Shown piece by piece: positions 52,440 to 64,000 of a stretch of DNA of 64,000 nucleotides; the stretch's first letter is position 1; every line of letters begins with the position of its first letter. The DNA lies in NCBI GenBank assembly GCA_918026815.1, contig CAKJVC010000090.1, positions 1-64,000 on the forward strand. The letters run 5' to 3'. The notes beneath the pieces were generated by a model, which saw only the letters and a program-made list of their open reading frames with translations, was not told the DNA's origin and did no database searches. A program made the translations under genes and the position numbers. The stretch is from Chalara sp. BL73. Its lineage: Eukaryota > Ascomycota > Leotiomycetes > Helotiales.

Positions 52440-54779
52440 TTCTATATGTACAATAGTAGCGTATTGTAGCAGGAACTGATTGAAAAATACAGTTGTCTGT
52501 ATTAAGTCCTTGGAGAGTGGATAGGTTTATATAAAAACATCAGCCTTATCCTGAATTTCCAAACTCTTAATACGTGAGTATGCAAGGCTGTGCCGTTAAC
52601 CACATGGGGGGCTCCCACAACTAGGGTTCCAGAAGATCTGTGAATCGTTCTATAAAGGCAGTACTGGGTTCCGTAAGTAATTTAACTTATTTAATAGGTA
52701 TGCTCGTAAGAAATGGCCAATAGATCTGCTAAGTGGAGACCCCCGGTACAAGGCTACAAAGTTGGAACACAGGCCATGCACAGCTTATTGTACTTAAAAT
52801 TTTATACATGTCTTGGCAAATGAGGGTTGATTGTTGCATGCTATATGCCTTTAGGATTAGATTCCCAGGCTCCAGTTTTGATAACCCTGCACTTGCTAGT
52901 GATTTAAATGCAGCCTGAGCCAACGCTTGATGTGAACCTGTGATTGGTCTTCAACTCGAAATTTAGGTGCTTGGGAAACTTCCAAGCACTTCCAAAATAC
53001 GTAGCTCCGGGCCTCCGTAGGTCTTTGAATGGGATGATTGAAGGGACGATCCTGAGCTGTGGATGTCTTACTTGGCCACAATCTTGGTTTTTTGAGGCAC
53101 CATGATGTGATCGCGCTTGCAGGACAAGAGCCAAAGACAGGACCACAGCGTTTAGGAGCTCCACTGCCATGAAGAACCCGCGTCTATAGCGGCGGCTAAG
53201 CGCGAGCGATGACTAGAGTCCCTTGTTCATTGCATCGTCTGCTCACATCGCGCCTATACACCTTCACTTGAGGCGGGCGGCTTATCGTCTATGGTGTATG
53301 CGCAGAGAAACTTTGGCGGTTGAGGGTCCAATGAAGGAGACAAGTATGATCGCTCCTGCAAGCCCGGATCTGGGCATGATGGTTGGCTGTTTGGCGGTAA
53401 AGCAACGGTGTAGAACATTTGCCATTCCAGGCTCTTGTGCTGGGTCTTGGGACAGTACATAGGAGGCCGCACGTACATGGTATGTATCATCGTCCGGTTC
53501 GGCTGAGGTTGACCCTCCATTGGCAACGAGAATGACCCCCGCGACACCCATCCCCCCTGCTGACAAACTGCTGACTAGCCAACAATCCAGCCAATGGCAG
53601 CACGGATCCATAAGCTTCTTCTCACTTTTTATCTCAGCCCTACCCCGCGTTTTGGTGCCTCAGGTCAGCATCTATTCGCTAACCCTGACCCAGACCCAAA
53701 AATTGGAAATTAGTGAGGGTCCAGTAGCCAAAGTAAGCTTAAATGTTTTTCATGCCCCGCCTGCATGGCTCTTTCTAACAGGGGTCACCTACTCGGAATA
53801 CTTGGGACAGTGAATTTCCCTGAACAAGGTTGTCCCTCGGCCTCAGCCTCACAGGGAAAAGCACCGCAGCAGTATTTTACTCTGGTAGTAAGTGGCAGTA
53901 TTGCAAGTATAGTACAGTACGTAGGGAGCTTTTATTACAGGCATCCCGTCCCGGACCCCATTTGCCCGCTAGAACGCTACTCCGTATTTGAAATAACGTA
54001 TGCACGACACCTATTTAACCAGTCAAAATCACTTCCAAGTTGGAGGCGACCCATTGTTATATCCGTCGGCCGGACCGTACTGTATCACATAAGTAGGTGG
54101 TGGTGGTCAGAGAGAGTTCTGGCTGCTGGAAACCACACGCCCACATCGCTCCCGCTTGCAGCCTTCCTGTGCATCGGACATAAGCTCCATACCCTATGCA
54201 CTGGCGCATGGCAGACATCCTTATTGTACTGTAGCGCGAGCATCCAACATGGAGGCTTTATCAGGCGTACAGGGGAATATGGCCACTGAGCCCTTCGGCG
54301 GCTAGACTGCACCCACCTCCAAGTATAAGGCACAGCAATTCCCAATAATGCAAACCCTGTACTCCTGCGCAGTATTTACGAGTTTTAGCGCAAAAAACCA
54401 AGCTTTCTCTGGTGGTAAACCCATGCTTTCCGTGGCGCCTTGCAGAACATGCTGCTCACTAGGAGCTCGTGGGAGGGTTTCGGTTTTCCGCAATGCAATG
54501 GGCAGCCTTGAATGGTCACAAATATCCGCTGGTGGCACAGAAGCTGGATGCCGTTCACACATCTCTCTGCTACAAAAAATTTAAACGCGTAGGCCAGAGT
54601 CACGGAAGGTATTACCGTACCAGAGAAAGACCGACGATTGGTCAACATACGGAAAGACAGAAACACAGATATTGCAAGTAACGCATGTATTATCTCCGTT
54701 TACTATGACACCCCTTGCTTTCCATAACCGTGTTTGAATATCAAAGGATCTGCCATCATCCAGCTAGACGAAAGAATAT
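52440..54779. other. Intergenic, no gene recognised
   Basis: 2.3 kb between the Zn2Cys6 promoter and the pyruvate-kinase 3' end. Open frames such as 52904-53170 minus (hydrophobic start) and 53765-54289 plus have no recognisable family. A TACTCCGTA 9-mer lies at 53978-53986. Confidence 0.5.
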
Positions 54780-56577
54780 CTATTGTCCTAGTAGTCCAAG
54801 GTCTTCTGTAGCAGTGATGACACGCAGAGTGTTGGTGTTACCCATGCCTCCCTTCCAACCCTGTACGACAACGACTGTCTCGCCTTTCGAGAGCACCTTA
54901 AGCTTCATGGCCTGCATAATATACGTTAGCTGCTGGCTATAACTTCATTTCTGAGTTAGGAAATTTTTGCGTACCTCACCGATACCCCACTTGATCCTGC
55001 GATCGACATCTTCTTGCCAGTTGACCTTGGAGAAGTCTGGCTTCTGCTCAGCGAAGTAGAAGGGATATACTCCACGATACAAGTGTCCATAACGGGCCGC
55101 GCTGGCGTTCCTGGTCACCATGAAGATAGGGCAGACAGGTCTATACTTGGAGAGTAAACGAGCACTGTCTCCGCTGGTCGAGAGAACAAGGATGGCACCC
55201 GCGTTTAAGTCGAGAGAAGCACGAACAGCTGCCATGGCGCAGGACTCGACAACGGTGACTGGTCTCCTAACAATGTTGGCAAGCTCTTCAAAGTGAGAAA
55301 CGTAGGCAATGGTGTTCTCGGCCTTCAAGCAAGTCTCGTGCATCTCCTTGACAGCCTCGTTGGGATAGCTTCCTTTTGCAGTCTCTCCAGATAACATGAC
55401 ACAGTCCGCACCATCAGTGACCGCATTCCCAACATCACTGATTTCGGCACGGGTTGGGCGTGGATTATATATCATGGACTCGAGCATCTGGGTCGCACAG
55501 ATGATGGGCTTACCGGCGATATTGCACATAGCGATCATCTTCTTTTGGGCAGCGAATACCTCTGCAGCAGGAATCTCAATACCAAGATCTCCACGAGCAA
55601 CCATAACACCATCAGTCTCCTTCAGGATCTCAGCAAAGTTATTAAGACCTTGTCTATTCTCGATCTTGGCGATAATTTGGATGTGCTTTCCGTCCTCTCC
55701 TAGCACCTCACGAATGGCTGTAATGTCCTCACCTCGACGGATAAATGATGCAAAAACCATATCTACATTGTTCTTAACACCAAATCGTAGATCAGCCTTA
55801 TCCTTCTCGGAAAGTGCTGGAAGGTCGACATCGGTGTTGGGCAAGTTGACGCCTTTCTTGGATGAGATCTTGCCATTGTTGCGAGCTCGAGCAAGAATAG
55901 TTCTTTCGTCAACAATCTTCAACACATCGAAGGCAAGAACACCGTCATCAACGTAGATAATGCGCCCTGGCTCAATAACCTTGGTAATATTTTTATAGTC
56001 AACGTACCTAGTGAGGCAAGATCAGTCTCGGGCTACGCCATAATTATGTCGGGAATAGCTTACATATTCTTGATACTGCAAGCAGTAGCGTATTTGTCGT
56101 CCGTGGTTATGTTAATCTCGGTGCCAGCAGAGATTGGGATGTCCTCATCGCCTGTAGTATTACCAGTTCTGATCTCTGGACCCTTGGTATCTAAAGCAAT
56201 AGCAATTTGACGTCCCTTCTGGACCTCCTCAGCCTTGCGGGCATTATCAATGACGGACCTAGAATCTCCGTTTAGTATTTTCCTCCTCATTTTACTCTCA
56301 AGTATGATCGAGTCCATCTGCCATTCCTAGCTCCAATGAAAATTTGTAAGACATACTGGTGGTACTCGTAGGAGCCGTGTGAAAAGTTCATGCGGACGAC
56401 ATTGAGACCTGCAGCTCGCAACTTGTTGATTGCCTCTACAGAGTTTGTTTTTGGCCCAATTGTACAGATGATAGATGTGCGGCGATAGTTTTTTGCTGGC
56501 TTGTATTCGGTATCAAGCTCGCTGAGCCACGAGATCTTAGAGCCAGCAGAGAGATGGTCTGCGGCGGTTGTTGCCAT
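54780..56577 (-). CDS. Pyruvate kinase
   Basis: Last enzyme of glycolysis: phosphoenolpyruvate plus ADP gives pyruvate and ATP, in the cytosol. Exons: 56577-56357, 56258-56064, 56007-54975 and 54911-54780 (1581 nt, 526 aa, in frame). Landmarks are [40 protein letters not shown] (catalytic Lys), [13 protein letters not shown] (metal and PEP site), ATQMLESM and MLSGETAKG. The C-terminal allosteric domain ends in [11 protein letters not shown]. Start MATTAADHL was chosen because the upstream open frame has no ATG. The region just before the start is pyrimidine-rich on the sense strand, typical of strongly expressed fungal glycolytic genes. This is the normal single-copy form as far as can be seen. 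Confidence 0.96.
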
Positions 56578-58764
56578 GATGAAGGGATGAATAAGATATG
56601 TAGTAGAATCTAAGAATAGGGTAGGAAGAGAAACGTCGGTGCTGGATGTAGGATCTATATATGTGGTAAGTGAATTTGTTGTTATCGGAGGTCCTGGTGG
56701 GGGACAGAAATCTCGGGTTTGACAGCAGGCAGAACAACCAGTGTTGCCAAAATGCAATTGGGCTGATCGAGTTCCCAGGCTATATGGTGATGATGAAGGA
56801 GATGAACAAGTGGCTTTGAGGATACTTACAAAGTGAAGTCACTGCTGATGCAAGCAAACTGTTCTAGAGAAGCCTTTTCCACGTCTCAGCAAAAAGAAAA
56901 CTCCCTTTGGTGAACACCCCACTTCCTTCCTGCAGGTTTCGTTGAGCCAATCAACACCCCACCTTGCCCTTCGCAGGTCTCCGGTAGGTCGGCGGCTGAG
57001 ACTCTTGGTGGTTTTGGAAGACTATTGGCTGTGTGAGGAGTGTAGAGGTTGAGGGATAGAAATATCGTCAGAGCACCTCAGATGATACTGTAGTAGATTT
57101 GGGGATACCAAGGAGGCAGTAGTTATGGGTAAACTCAATTCCTCTAGATGATGATCTCAAGGTTCCTGGCGGCTGGGCCAAGGTCCTGGTCGGAAGTGCA
57201 TTGTTGGTCCGTCATGCCTGCCGTTGCTATCGCTTAGATCAGGAAGCGCCAAGACAGCCGCCTGCGTCCCTTTGGATTGTTGTCCAGCTGCTGCGTTGTT
57301 GACCACGGCTTCGGTACTTTCTCCCAGACACAACATACAGCACAAAATCAAACATAACATCAGAATCTAGGATCTTCTTTGAGAAGATATCGCTTCTAAG
57401 TTCGCCTCTCCTACTCCAGCAACACAATAATAATAGTCAGCAATCATGGTGGTCAGTATTACCTGCAGGGTCTTCACATCAGGGAACCTAACCCACTCAG
57501 TTCCTCAACCTGCTGACATTTGGTTTATGGGGAAAGCTTGGAAAATTAACTCACTATGCATTTGATGCTGTTCTGAGTAGGTCGACGTTGTGTGCCAGAT
57601 GTGCGAGAATCTTTACTGATATTTCATACAGTATCTGCTTTCCTCGCTGGAATGAAACGCTCAACTGGTTTAACGTATGCCGACCCCGAATTTCATACAT
57701 ATGAGAAGCTAGCTGCTGATGCAAGCCCCCTCTGTGCTTGTGACTTTCCTGGCCTAATAACGATGGCGAGAGGGTTGCTGGATGATATGGTGCCATTATG
57801 AGACGATCACCATGACTAACAACCATAGGCCCAGTCTGAGCAAGAAGTCCATTTCTGAAAGCGAAAATGTTAACTACTGGATCGATCGATACCTTGGGAT
57901 TGGAGAGACAGTGCTGGACTACTCAGTCACATTCGCGGGATCAAGTGGCTTTTTCGAACGCAAGCGATGAACGCCATTTTCTGCACCGGATGCTTTGCCT
58001 AGGTGCATGATTCCGCAGTCGAATACTGGCAGATATGTGAGGAGTGCGTCTCAGGATATCATAGGCATGGAGTATTTGGCGTTTCCTTTGGGCCGGATTG
58101 AGTATTTCGAGCAGTGAGCTTTGGGTAAACCTACAATTGGAGACTGGCGGCCTTCTCCTCTCCCTCATACAGATGAAGGATTTCAGGTCAATGCAAGATA
58201 TTTTCAACCAGTTACAAATGCGTGATTACAAGAATTCGCTGCAGTTATTATTTAAGAAGGGAATGCTTTCTCCACTTCTTACTTTATCCCGAGGCATCAC
58301 CGTGTCTACCCGATGACGGAGACATAAGCACGTGAGAACAACCTTCACCAGGACCAGCATAAGGACACATGGAATCTATTAAAAACAATGCGTCGTTATT
58401 AAAATGTGAAGAAGACTGTCGACTTTCACGATAAGGGAAGTAGACTCAAGCTTGAGGATGAATTAACAAAAAGTCTCAAGCTCCTTTGGTCCCAATGTTA
58501 AGTCGCTTTTAGAGACCTATGCATGAGGTTTTTCTCCTCGTGACTGAAGAGCTGCCACTTGTGCGAATTAAAAGCAAGATGACCACTTCAAGGGCTCCCC
58601 ATGGCAGTGTTGAGTGAGTACCAGTAGCTTCATGGCCCTTCAAGAAACCTCTCAATTGAGGACACCCCGGCTCTCACGATTTTCTAACATTACCCTCCTG
58701 TACTGCTAATCAGTGAAGAAATCCAAGGTATGAGGCTCTGCTCTGGTATAATAAAACGCTAAAA
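56578..58764. other. Pyruvate-kinase promoter and gene-free interval
   Basis: The pyk 5' region lies at the left end; an inverted CCAAT (CCAAT on plus at 56946-56950) is about 370 bases from the start codon. Further right, small open frames (57592-57801, 58098-58316) have no family resemblance. The last kilobase is the 3' flank of the coiled-coil gene. Confidence 0.5.
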
Positions 58765-60405
58765 CTATTCTTCGCTATCACTGGTTTTCTCAACTAGCAA
58801 TGTAGCTAAGTCTGGACCATCATCCTCACTATCCTCAACCAGGGTTGACTTCTGCTTTCCATTACCTGATTTCTGGCCTGTAACTTGAACATTTGGTGTC
58901 TTTGGACCTGAGTCCTTAAGACTGCCAAATCCATCATCCATACTGTGAAATGTCTCCTCTCTTTCAAGGTCGGAATCATGCTGAGCATTCAGAGTTTCCA
59001 ATGTGCCCTTCAGTATCTCTTGACCTTCTCTGAAGGCCGCTAGTTCTGCACCAATAGCACATATAAGAAGGTTCCACGCCTTTTTCTCTGCTAAATTAAG
59101 TTTCTCCTCCAAGGCACCAACTACCTTTGCCATCTCTGCAATCTGCTCTTTCAACATATCTAGGCTTTGGATGGTATTCAACTTCATTTGCGTTCTTAGA
59201 TCGTCTTCAAACTCCGTAACAATTTCCACGGTTTCCTCCCACATCTTCTGTCCTTCCTTTAATGCCTCCTTCTCCCCGAAAGCTTCTGCTTTGCGCTTCT
59301 CTAAGCCCTCGATCTCCCTAGTCCACCACTCGTTTGCCATTCCTAGGGTTCGCCGATTTGGCGGCAGAGCAGTGAAGCTTTCTTCATCTCTCATAACCAC
59401 GCTGGTCTCGAGTGGTGGCCGTTTAAGGAACTCCTTAATCTCTGACTCGACTTCTTTCAAAGCGCCTTTGTAGCTGGAGAGCCTGGCTTCGCGACGATTT
59501 ACACCTTCCTTGATCCTCTCGCCCAGCCACTTCTTCCTAGCTTTCATTTGAGCCAGCCTATCTTCCATCTCCCTTATTTCATGCTCTACAGCCTTTTCCT
59601 CAGCTTGTAGCTCTGCGACCTCTAGGTCTTCTTGTGTTCTGCTCTGCTTTCCGATTTCCGCATAATTATTAAGCTGCGCTCTCATCTCCTCAATCCTCTC
59701 CTCCCACAGCTTCACCTTTCCCAGCACCTCCTCCCTTCGCTCAATCTCCTTCTCCAGCACTCCCGACTCCTCATCCTTCACTCGCATCAACTCCCCCATG
59801 TCTCGCCCCAAACCTCTTCTTGCAGCCTTTAGCCCGATAGCCTTCTTCCGTGGCTGCCTAACCGGTGTCACACCATGCGACCGCGTTTCTCTAGTGGAAG
59901 CAGTAGGCGTGCTAGATCCCGCGTCACTGACCCTATCGTTGACATCACCTCCGAAGCCATGAACTAGCCCGGATGATTGCGCATCTAGAAGCACTTGTAG
60001 TTCCTGTTGGATAGCCCGCTCCTTTCTTTCTAAGTTCACCAGAGGATCTGCCCCTCTGCTGGCGCGCCGGATAGGCAGATGGCCTACGCCATCCAGAGTT
60101 GGAGTTTGTACTGCACTAGTTGGGTTGAGGAGCACTGACGCCGCTATGGGCGGGGGCGGGCCAGAAAACTGGATATGATGATTTGAAGCTTTTGTTCGAG
60201 ATGGGGAGAGACTAGGGGAGTAGTTGCGGGTCGGTATTTCGCTGAGGTTGCGGTAGAAGGAAGGAGGCGGAGACGGTGACGCAGGTTGGCTTCTGGTCGA
60301 GGAATGTGAAGATAGGTCGCTGAGAGAGATATTGCCGTTATGTTGTGGGAGAAGAGGGTTGTGGGCTCGTGAGGATGTTCGGGAGAAAAAAGAGGGTTTT
60401 GACAT
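58765..60405 (-). CDS. Coiled-coil protein, possibly Atg28-like
   Basis: 546 aa in one exon. The first 170 residues or so are Ser/Pro-rich and disordered and include GPPPPIAASVLL. Next comes PLVNLERKERAIQQELQ with VLLDAQSSGLVHG. Long charged helices follow (about residues 200-300 and 370-470) with heptad-like spacing and an NEWWTREIEGLEKRK motif, then an acidic tail (EDSEDDGPDLATLL). The PPPPIA-SVLL and LLDAQS-GL segments remind me of fungal proteins annotated as autophagy-related Atg28. I hold that only weakly; a general coiled-coil scaffold or spindle/kinetochore-type protein is an alternative. The ATG at 60405 follows a short leader, and the frame is clean throughout. Confidence 0.82.
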   Translation of the reverse strand: MSKPSFFSRTSSRAHNPLLPQHNGNISLSDLSSHSSTRSQPASPSPPPSFYRNLSEIPTRNYSPSLSPSRTKASNHHIQFSGPPPPIAASVLLNPTSAVQTPTLDGVGHLPIRRASRGADPLVNLERKERAIQQELQVLLDAQSSGLVHGFGGDVNDRVSDAGSSTPTASTRETRSHGVTPVRQPRKKAIGLKAARRGLGRDMGELMRVKDEESGVLEKEIERREEVLGKVKLWEERIEEMRAQLNNYAEIGKQSRTQEDLEVAELQAEEKAVEHEIREMEDRLAQMKARKKWLGERIKEGVNRREARLSSYKGALKEVESEIKEFLKRPPLETSVVMRDEESFTALPPNRRTLGMANEWWTREIEGLEKRKAEAFGEKEALKEGQKMWEETVEIVTEFEDDLRTQMKLNTIQSLDMLKEQIAEMAKVVGALEEKLNLAEKKAWNLLICAIGAELAAFREGQEILKGTLETLNAQHDSDLEREETFHSMDDGFGSLKDSGPKTPNVQVTGQKSGNGKQKSTLVEDSEDDGPDLATLLVEKTSDSEE

Positions 60406-61138
60406 TGTGATGCTTGGATTATCAACTGTTTAGAGCGGGATTATAGCTTGAAACCCGAACATCGAAGAATAAGAAGGCTACGGCACCATATATTATTGAC
60501 TTTGTGGCAGGTGGAAGCTCGACAGCTATAAGGGAAGTGGGTTTGATAAAGAGATAGGGTCTTTGTGAGAGCTTTATTTTGAGGCGGCCGCGTGGGGATG
60601 AACACAAACATCACATGCGTATATCACGAGGTTTCGGTCAGGCTCAAGACAATAACACAATATGAAATGTGTAGAGGTCAGATGAAGCTTTTAAAAATGT
60701 TCTATGCTTGGATACTCTCCAATGTTGTAGCTCCGAGCCTCCCCACTGTATCTCCTCTACGACCAGAATAAGTAGCATTGCATTTTCATGCAGCCGTTTG
60801 TGGATCCTACAACATTTGACGGACCAAAATAAGAAATCAAACTTTTACATTAAGTTGCACCTAAAACACTTACCAGACGGGTCTTGTTTCAAGATTGGTG
60901 TCTAGGAGAATATACTTTGGCCTCGTCCCAATCTAAACAGGTCAGGTACGAAACTAGTTACATTGACACACGTATAAATGTTAGCCTCCAACACGATGAT
61001 GTTAAAACTACTTCTATCACTCTTTACATGGCCTTTCCCATGCAAATCTAGTCGCAAATACAATAGTCACCTACAAGTGTTAATCCTCTGAAGTAACAAG
61101 CCTATCATTACAAAGTGCCATATCTCAACATCGCAATC
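60406..61138. promoter_or_regulatory. Divergent 5' region, coiled-coil gene / SDR gene
   Basis: About 730 bases between two divergent start codons, holding both promoters. A NotI-like GCGGCCGC lies at 60584-60591. No coding sequence is recognised. Confidence 0.5.
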
Positions 61139-62515
61139 ATGGCGCCAAGTGAGGTTGAATCGAACGGCACAAAGGGGAATTCGAGAGAGGATCTCACCAA
61201 ACGAAAGCTTCCTGAGATGAAACTTAGTACAGGCAACTCTCCATTGACTGCTCCTCCCCCAAATTTTCCTAGCAACCTTATTCCCCAACAACGTGCCCTG
61301 GAGAGGTTCAAGATTCCAGGCAATGTTATGTAAGAAAGCACCCGTCAATAAAGGTTCACGAATGTCATTAACGAAGGCAGTGTCACCGGAGGAGCTGGAG
61401 CTCTTGGTTCCGCAACTGCTGAGGCAGTCCTTGAGCATGGAGCCAGGGGTTTGGCAATATTTGACATAAACGAGAAGGAGGGCGAAGCAAAGCGACGAGA
61501 GTTGGAGGAAAAGTTCCCAGATGCAAAGATCTTATTCAAGGAGGTCGATGCCACCAAAGCTGGGACAGTAGAACAGGCTGTTTCTGAGACTGCTGAGGAA
61601 CTTGGAACCATTGACGTTTTGCTGTGCTTCGCTGGAATTCCTTTCTGTGCTCACGCTCTCGATACCACCCTGGAGCAATTCAAGTTAGTCATTGACATCA
61701 ACCTCACTGGAACCTGGATCTGTGGTAGAGCTGTAGCAGAACAGATGAAGAAGCAGGGTATGTCATTGTCTCTCCAACTTACTTTCAATCTTGATTTGAG
61801 TGCCCGGAAATCCGTCTCCATGGACTGATCAACCCTCTCAGGAACCGGGGGAAAAATTGTCCTTACTGCATCGTACTCAGGGCACCGCGTCAATTACCCT
61901 CAGCCACAGGCAGCTTATAACGCTAGCAAAGCCGCTGTGCTGAGCTTGATGCAGTCTTGGGCTGCTGAATTCACTGCTTTAGGTATCAGAGTGAACTCGG
62001 TATCTCCTGGATGTAAGTAGAAACTCATAGCAGGGCATATCGATTAGAAAGTCTCACGCTTGGCAAGAATTCCTCTTGATATAAGATAATAAAACTGCAT
62101 GACTAAGCTTTTCGGATGACTGCTGACATATAATGCTCCCACAGATATGGACACGATCCTCAACGAAGGTGAGCATAAAACAAAATCTAGTCTCAAATGG
62201 TCTCCTAAGCTGCTTCCTTCTGTGCATGGAGTGATTTAGGAATTAGAGAGCCAACCGGCCCCTTGTTGACATAGAATTTCTAACAATGGAGTAGGGGACG
62301 GTCTTGAGGATGCCCGAAAAATCTGGAATGAACGAAACCCATTTGGGCGCATGGGCACTAAGGAAGAGTTGGTTGGCACTTATATCTTTCTTGCAAGCGA
62401 TGCTGGAAGCTATGTGAATGGTTAGTCTTGGTAACATAGACCTAGCTACAACAACTTTCACTAACTATAAGTAGGTGCTGACGTGAAGGTGGATGGTGGT
62501 CAGTCCCTATTCTAA
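61139..62515 (+). CDS. Short-chain dehydrogenase/reductase, polyol or sugar type
   Basis: Classical SDR fold oxidoreductase. Exons: 61139-61329, 61381-61757, 61842-62012, 62145-62168 (24 nt), 62295-62420 and 62475-62515 (930 nt, 309 aa, in frame). A 60-residue N-terminal extension precedes the dinucleotide motif VTGGAGALG (65-73, split by an intron). An Asp ends the second strand (FDINE), which favours NAD(H). Catalytic S200/S202, Y215 and K219 (YNASK) are present, followed by RVNSVSPGY and the C-terminal DVKVDGG. The usual NNAG is CFAG. The family includes arabinitol, mannitol, sorbose and xylulose reductases; the substrate cannot be assigned. The start was chosen at the first ATG in frame. 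The adjacent divergent coiled-coil gene gives no functional clue. Confidence 0.9.
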
Positions 62516-62949
62516 GGATGTAGAAGGCGCTATCGTGTCTAAGGCTGGTAAGGATAGCTTTTCGTGATTTGTCTTCTGTTGATAATTAACATATGGTCTT
62601 AAAGGGGCGTTTGGCGAAAATGGTGTAGGCATACAGCAATTGTATTGCACTGAGAGTTGGTTGTAGAGCGAGAATATGGCAAAGCGCATTTTGAGGTAGT
62701 CACAATATCGAATTTGACTGCTTTCTTCGCCATTTATACCATCTGTGCGTATGCGAATGTGTTAGTACATGCAAAGTTCGTCTGGAGTCTCATGTCAAAA
62801 ATGTTGGTGAAGGCAACCTCGGAGTAAGCACTCTACCGACTTTCGTCTTTTCCGAGCCTCGTATACATAGGAAGGCGTGCAAATCAATAGTTGAAAAAAG
62901 GGTCAGATACCTATATTGCTTGTAGACGCCGTTAAATCCGTCCTACCTA
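62516..62949. other. Convergent 3' flanks
   Basis: About 430 bases between convergent genes, without a coding frame or repeat that I recognise. Confidence 0.5.
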
Positions 62950-64000
62950 CTAACATGATGTTGATACTGGATCGTGCTTTGCACAACGTTTTATGACCCA
63001 TTGTTCCCAAAATTTCCAGAGCGCCTTGGTGGGATTAGCCCCATTATCGTGCCGGAGATCGCCCCAGGCAAAGCCAATATCACAGTTGCATTGAGGGGAT
63101 GCAGAGCGAGCTATCGGCGTGATGTGGTGTAGCATCAACCCATCACCGATTGCCAGGTCGTTTACAGCTTCCGTCTCACTGTTGCCCGTATCGCTCTCAT
63201 TTTCGGATTCGCCAGCGGCAACATCACCTTGCCAAGACCCATCGAAATCGTCATGGTGTGCTGATGTGGATGCTTGGTGTGGAACCTCACCTTCCTCATT
63301 TATGAGATTTATGAGAGAAGGCTCACCCGCATCGCTGGCTTGAGATTGATCCTCACTCTCTGTTTCTTCACCCAGATACAAACCGCTGCCATCGTCACTG
63401 TCGTCTGGCACATCATAACGATGATAGTGATTGTAAGTCTCATATACGGGTACTGCATTTGAGTACCCTACCGATCTTAGGCTCACCCATTTCAATCCAT
63501 CTAGATTTTGCCTTAGAACTTCAAGGATATCCTTCCATTCGCTTTCCTCTTCCAATAGAACACCTCTAAATCGCACAGATCTCAGACTCTTTCGATGGAG
63601 GAGAAGAAAGCTGATGATTTCATCGGAACTTAAGCGCCATGAGCCTAAACCAATGTATTGAATTCTATCCCACTGCATCCCCTCGAAGAATGCCCCGAAT
63701 GGGATTGAAACCGGTCTTGCGAATCCAAGATGAACGCCACGTATACCAGTTGCCGAAATGAAGACCTTGCGGAAGAGAGTTGCTATCTCCCACAAGTCCT
63801 CAGGATTGCTGAGCCGATTATCAAATTGTACTTCCAAGGAGACTAATTGCCTACCAATGGGGTAGAAAGCATTCAGGGGAACATTTTTTAAAACGGTTGA
63901 TGTTTGTGGAAGTAGATTTCTCAAAGAAATTCGTGACGCACTAGATCGTGATTGTAAGTAGGCTTGGCCCAATGACCTATAAGGGGGAGGTTCGTTAACA
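62950..64000 (-). CDS. F-box/LRR-like protein, 3' part, truncated by the window edge
   Basis: The frame is open from the right edge to the stop at 62950, about 350 codons, so the N-terminus lies outside. The visible part has leucine-rich, beta-strand-like segments typical of fungal F-box-associated repeats (LVSLEVQFDNRLSNPEDLW, IQYIGLGSWRLSSDEII, LRSVRFRGVLLEEE, LKWVSLRSVGY). A long acidic, disordered insert (EETESEDQ...) and a Cys-containing end follow. No F-box is visible because it would be at the missing N-terminus. Such proteins commonly select substrates for SCF ubiquitin ligases, but this is inference from resemblance only. Confidence 0.7.
   Translation of the reverse strand, partial: VNEPPPYRSLGQAYLQSRSSASRISLRNLLPQTSTVLKNVPLNAFYPIGRQLVSLEVQFDNRLSNPEDLWEIATLFRKVFISATGIRGVHLGFARPVSIPFGAFFEGMQWDRIQYIGLGSWRLSSDEIISFLLLHRKSLRSVRFRGVLLEEESEWKDILEVLRQNLDGLKWVSLRSVGYSNAVPVYETYNHYHRYDVPDDSDDGSGLYLGEETESEDQSQASDAGEPSLINLINEEGEVPHQASTSAHHDDFDGSWQGDVAAGESENESDTGNSETEAVNDLAIGDGLMLHHITPIARSASPQCNCDIGFAWGDLRHDNGANPTKALWKFWEQWVIKRCAKHDPVSTSC

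Noticed and set aside
52904..53170. 88-codon minus-strand frame with a signal-peptide-like start (possible small secreted protein)
   Set aside because: Only the first 20 residues are suggestive; cysteines are few and no promoter or conserved region is visible.

Overview
The window is nuclear DNA of a filamentous ascomycete (Pezizomycotina). Genes are monocistronic and split by short (about 45-60 nt) GT-AG introns. The gene content is ascomycete-specific: a CON7-type C2H2 regulator, a HET-domain gene, a CBM1-GH10 xylanase, a THI20 fusion and a Zn2Cys6 regulator. The protein sequences look most like Leotiomycetes (Botrytis/Sclerotinia relatives), but that placement is an impression from memory, not a search result.

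Layout, left to right. 0-9.3 kb: the helicase part of PRP22, an intron-bearing tRNA-Glu(CTC), a broken HET gene and a plasma-membrane H+-ATPase. All three protein genes here carry many one-base indels, whereas most genes to the right read cleanly through their introns. 9.5-11.4 kb: CON7-like factor, divergent from the ATPase. 11.4-17.6 kb: 6 kb with no recognisable gene. 17.6-20.5 kb: Puf3-type Pumilio protein. 20.5-25.9 kb: another gene-poor stretch. 25.9-26.4 kb: small single-pass membrane protein with two LPxY motifs. 27.9-30.5 kb: DBP2 RNA helicase with a long internal intron. 30.9-33.3 kb: THI20-like HMP kinase-TenA fusion in 13 exons. 33.8-35.4 kb: CBM1-GH10 xylanase. 37.0-42.0 kb: eIF4G. 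42.0-47.7 kb: gene-poor. 47.7-49.1 kb: AlaX-type editing protein. 50.6-52.4 kb: Zn2Cys6 regulator. 54.8-56.6 kb: pyruvate kinase. 58.8-60.4 kb: coiled-coil protein. 61.1-62.5 kb: short-chain dehydrogenase. 62.9 kb to the right edge: 3' part of an F-box/LRR-like gene.

The genes do not form one pathway. Several act in mRNA life (PRP22, PUF3, DBP2, eIF4G, AlaX); others serve transport, vitamin supply, glycolysis and plant-wall degradation. I found no biosynthetic cluster, CRISPR array, phage-like system or intact transposon. The points most worth a second look are fine-scale: exon structures that decide whether catalytic or metal-binding residues exist (AlaX, Zn2Cys6, CON7, xylanase), a possible ubiquitin-ligase adaptor, the DBP2 intron, and the clustered frame breaks at the left end. 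Exon boundaries were read by eye from splice consensus and protein continuity. For the intact multi-exon models I checked that exon lengths sum to a multiple of three.
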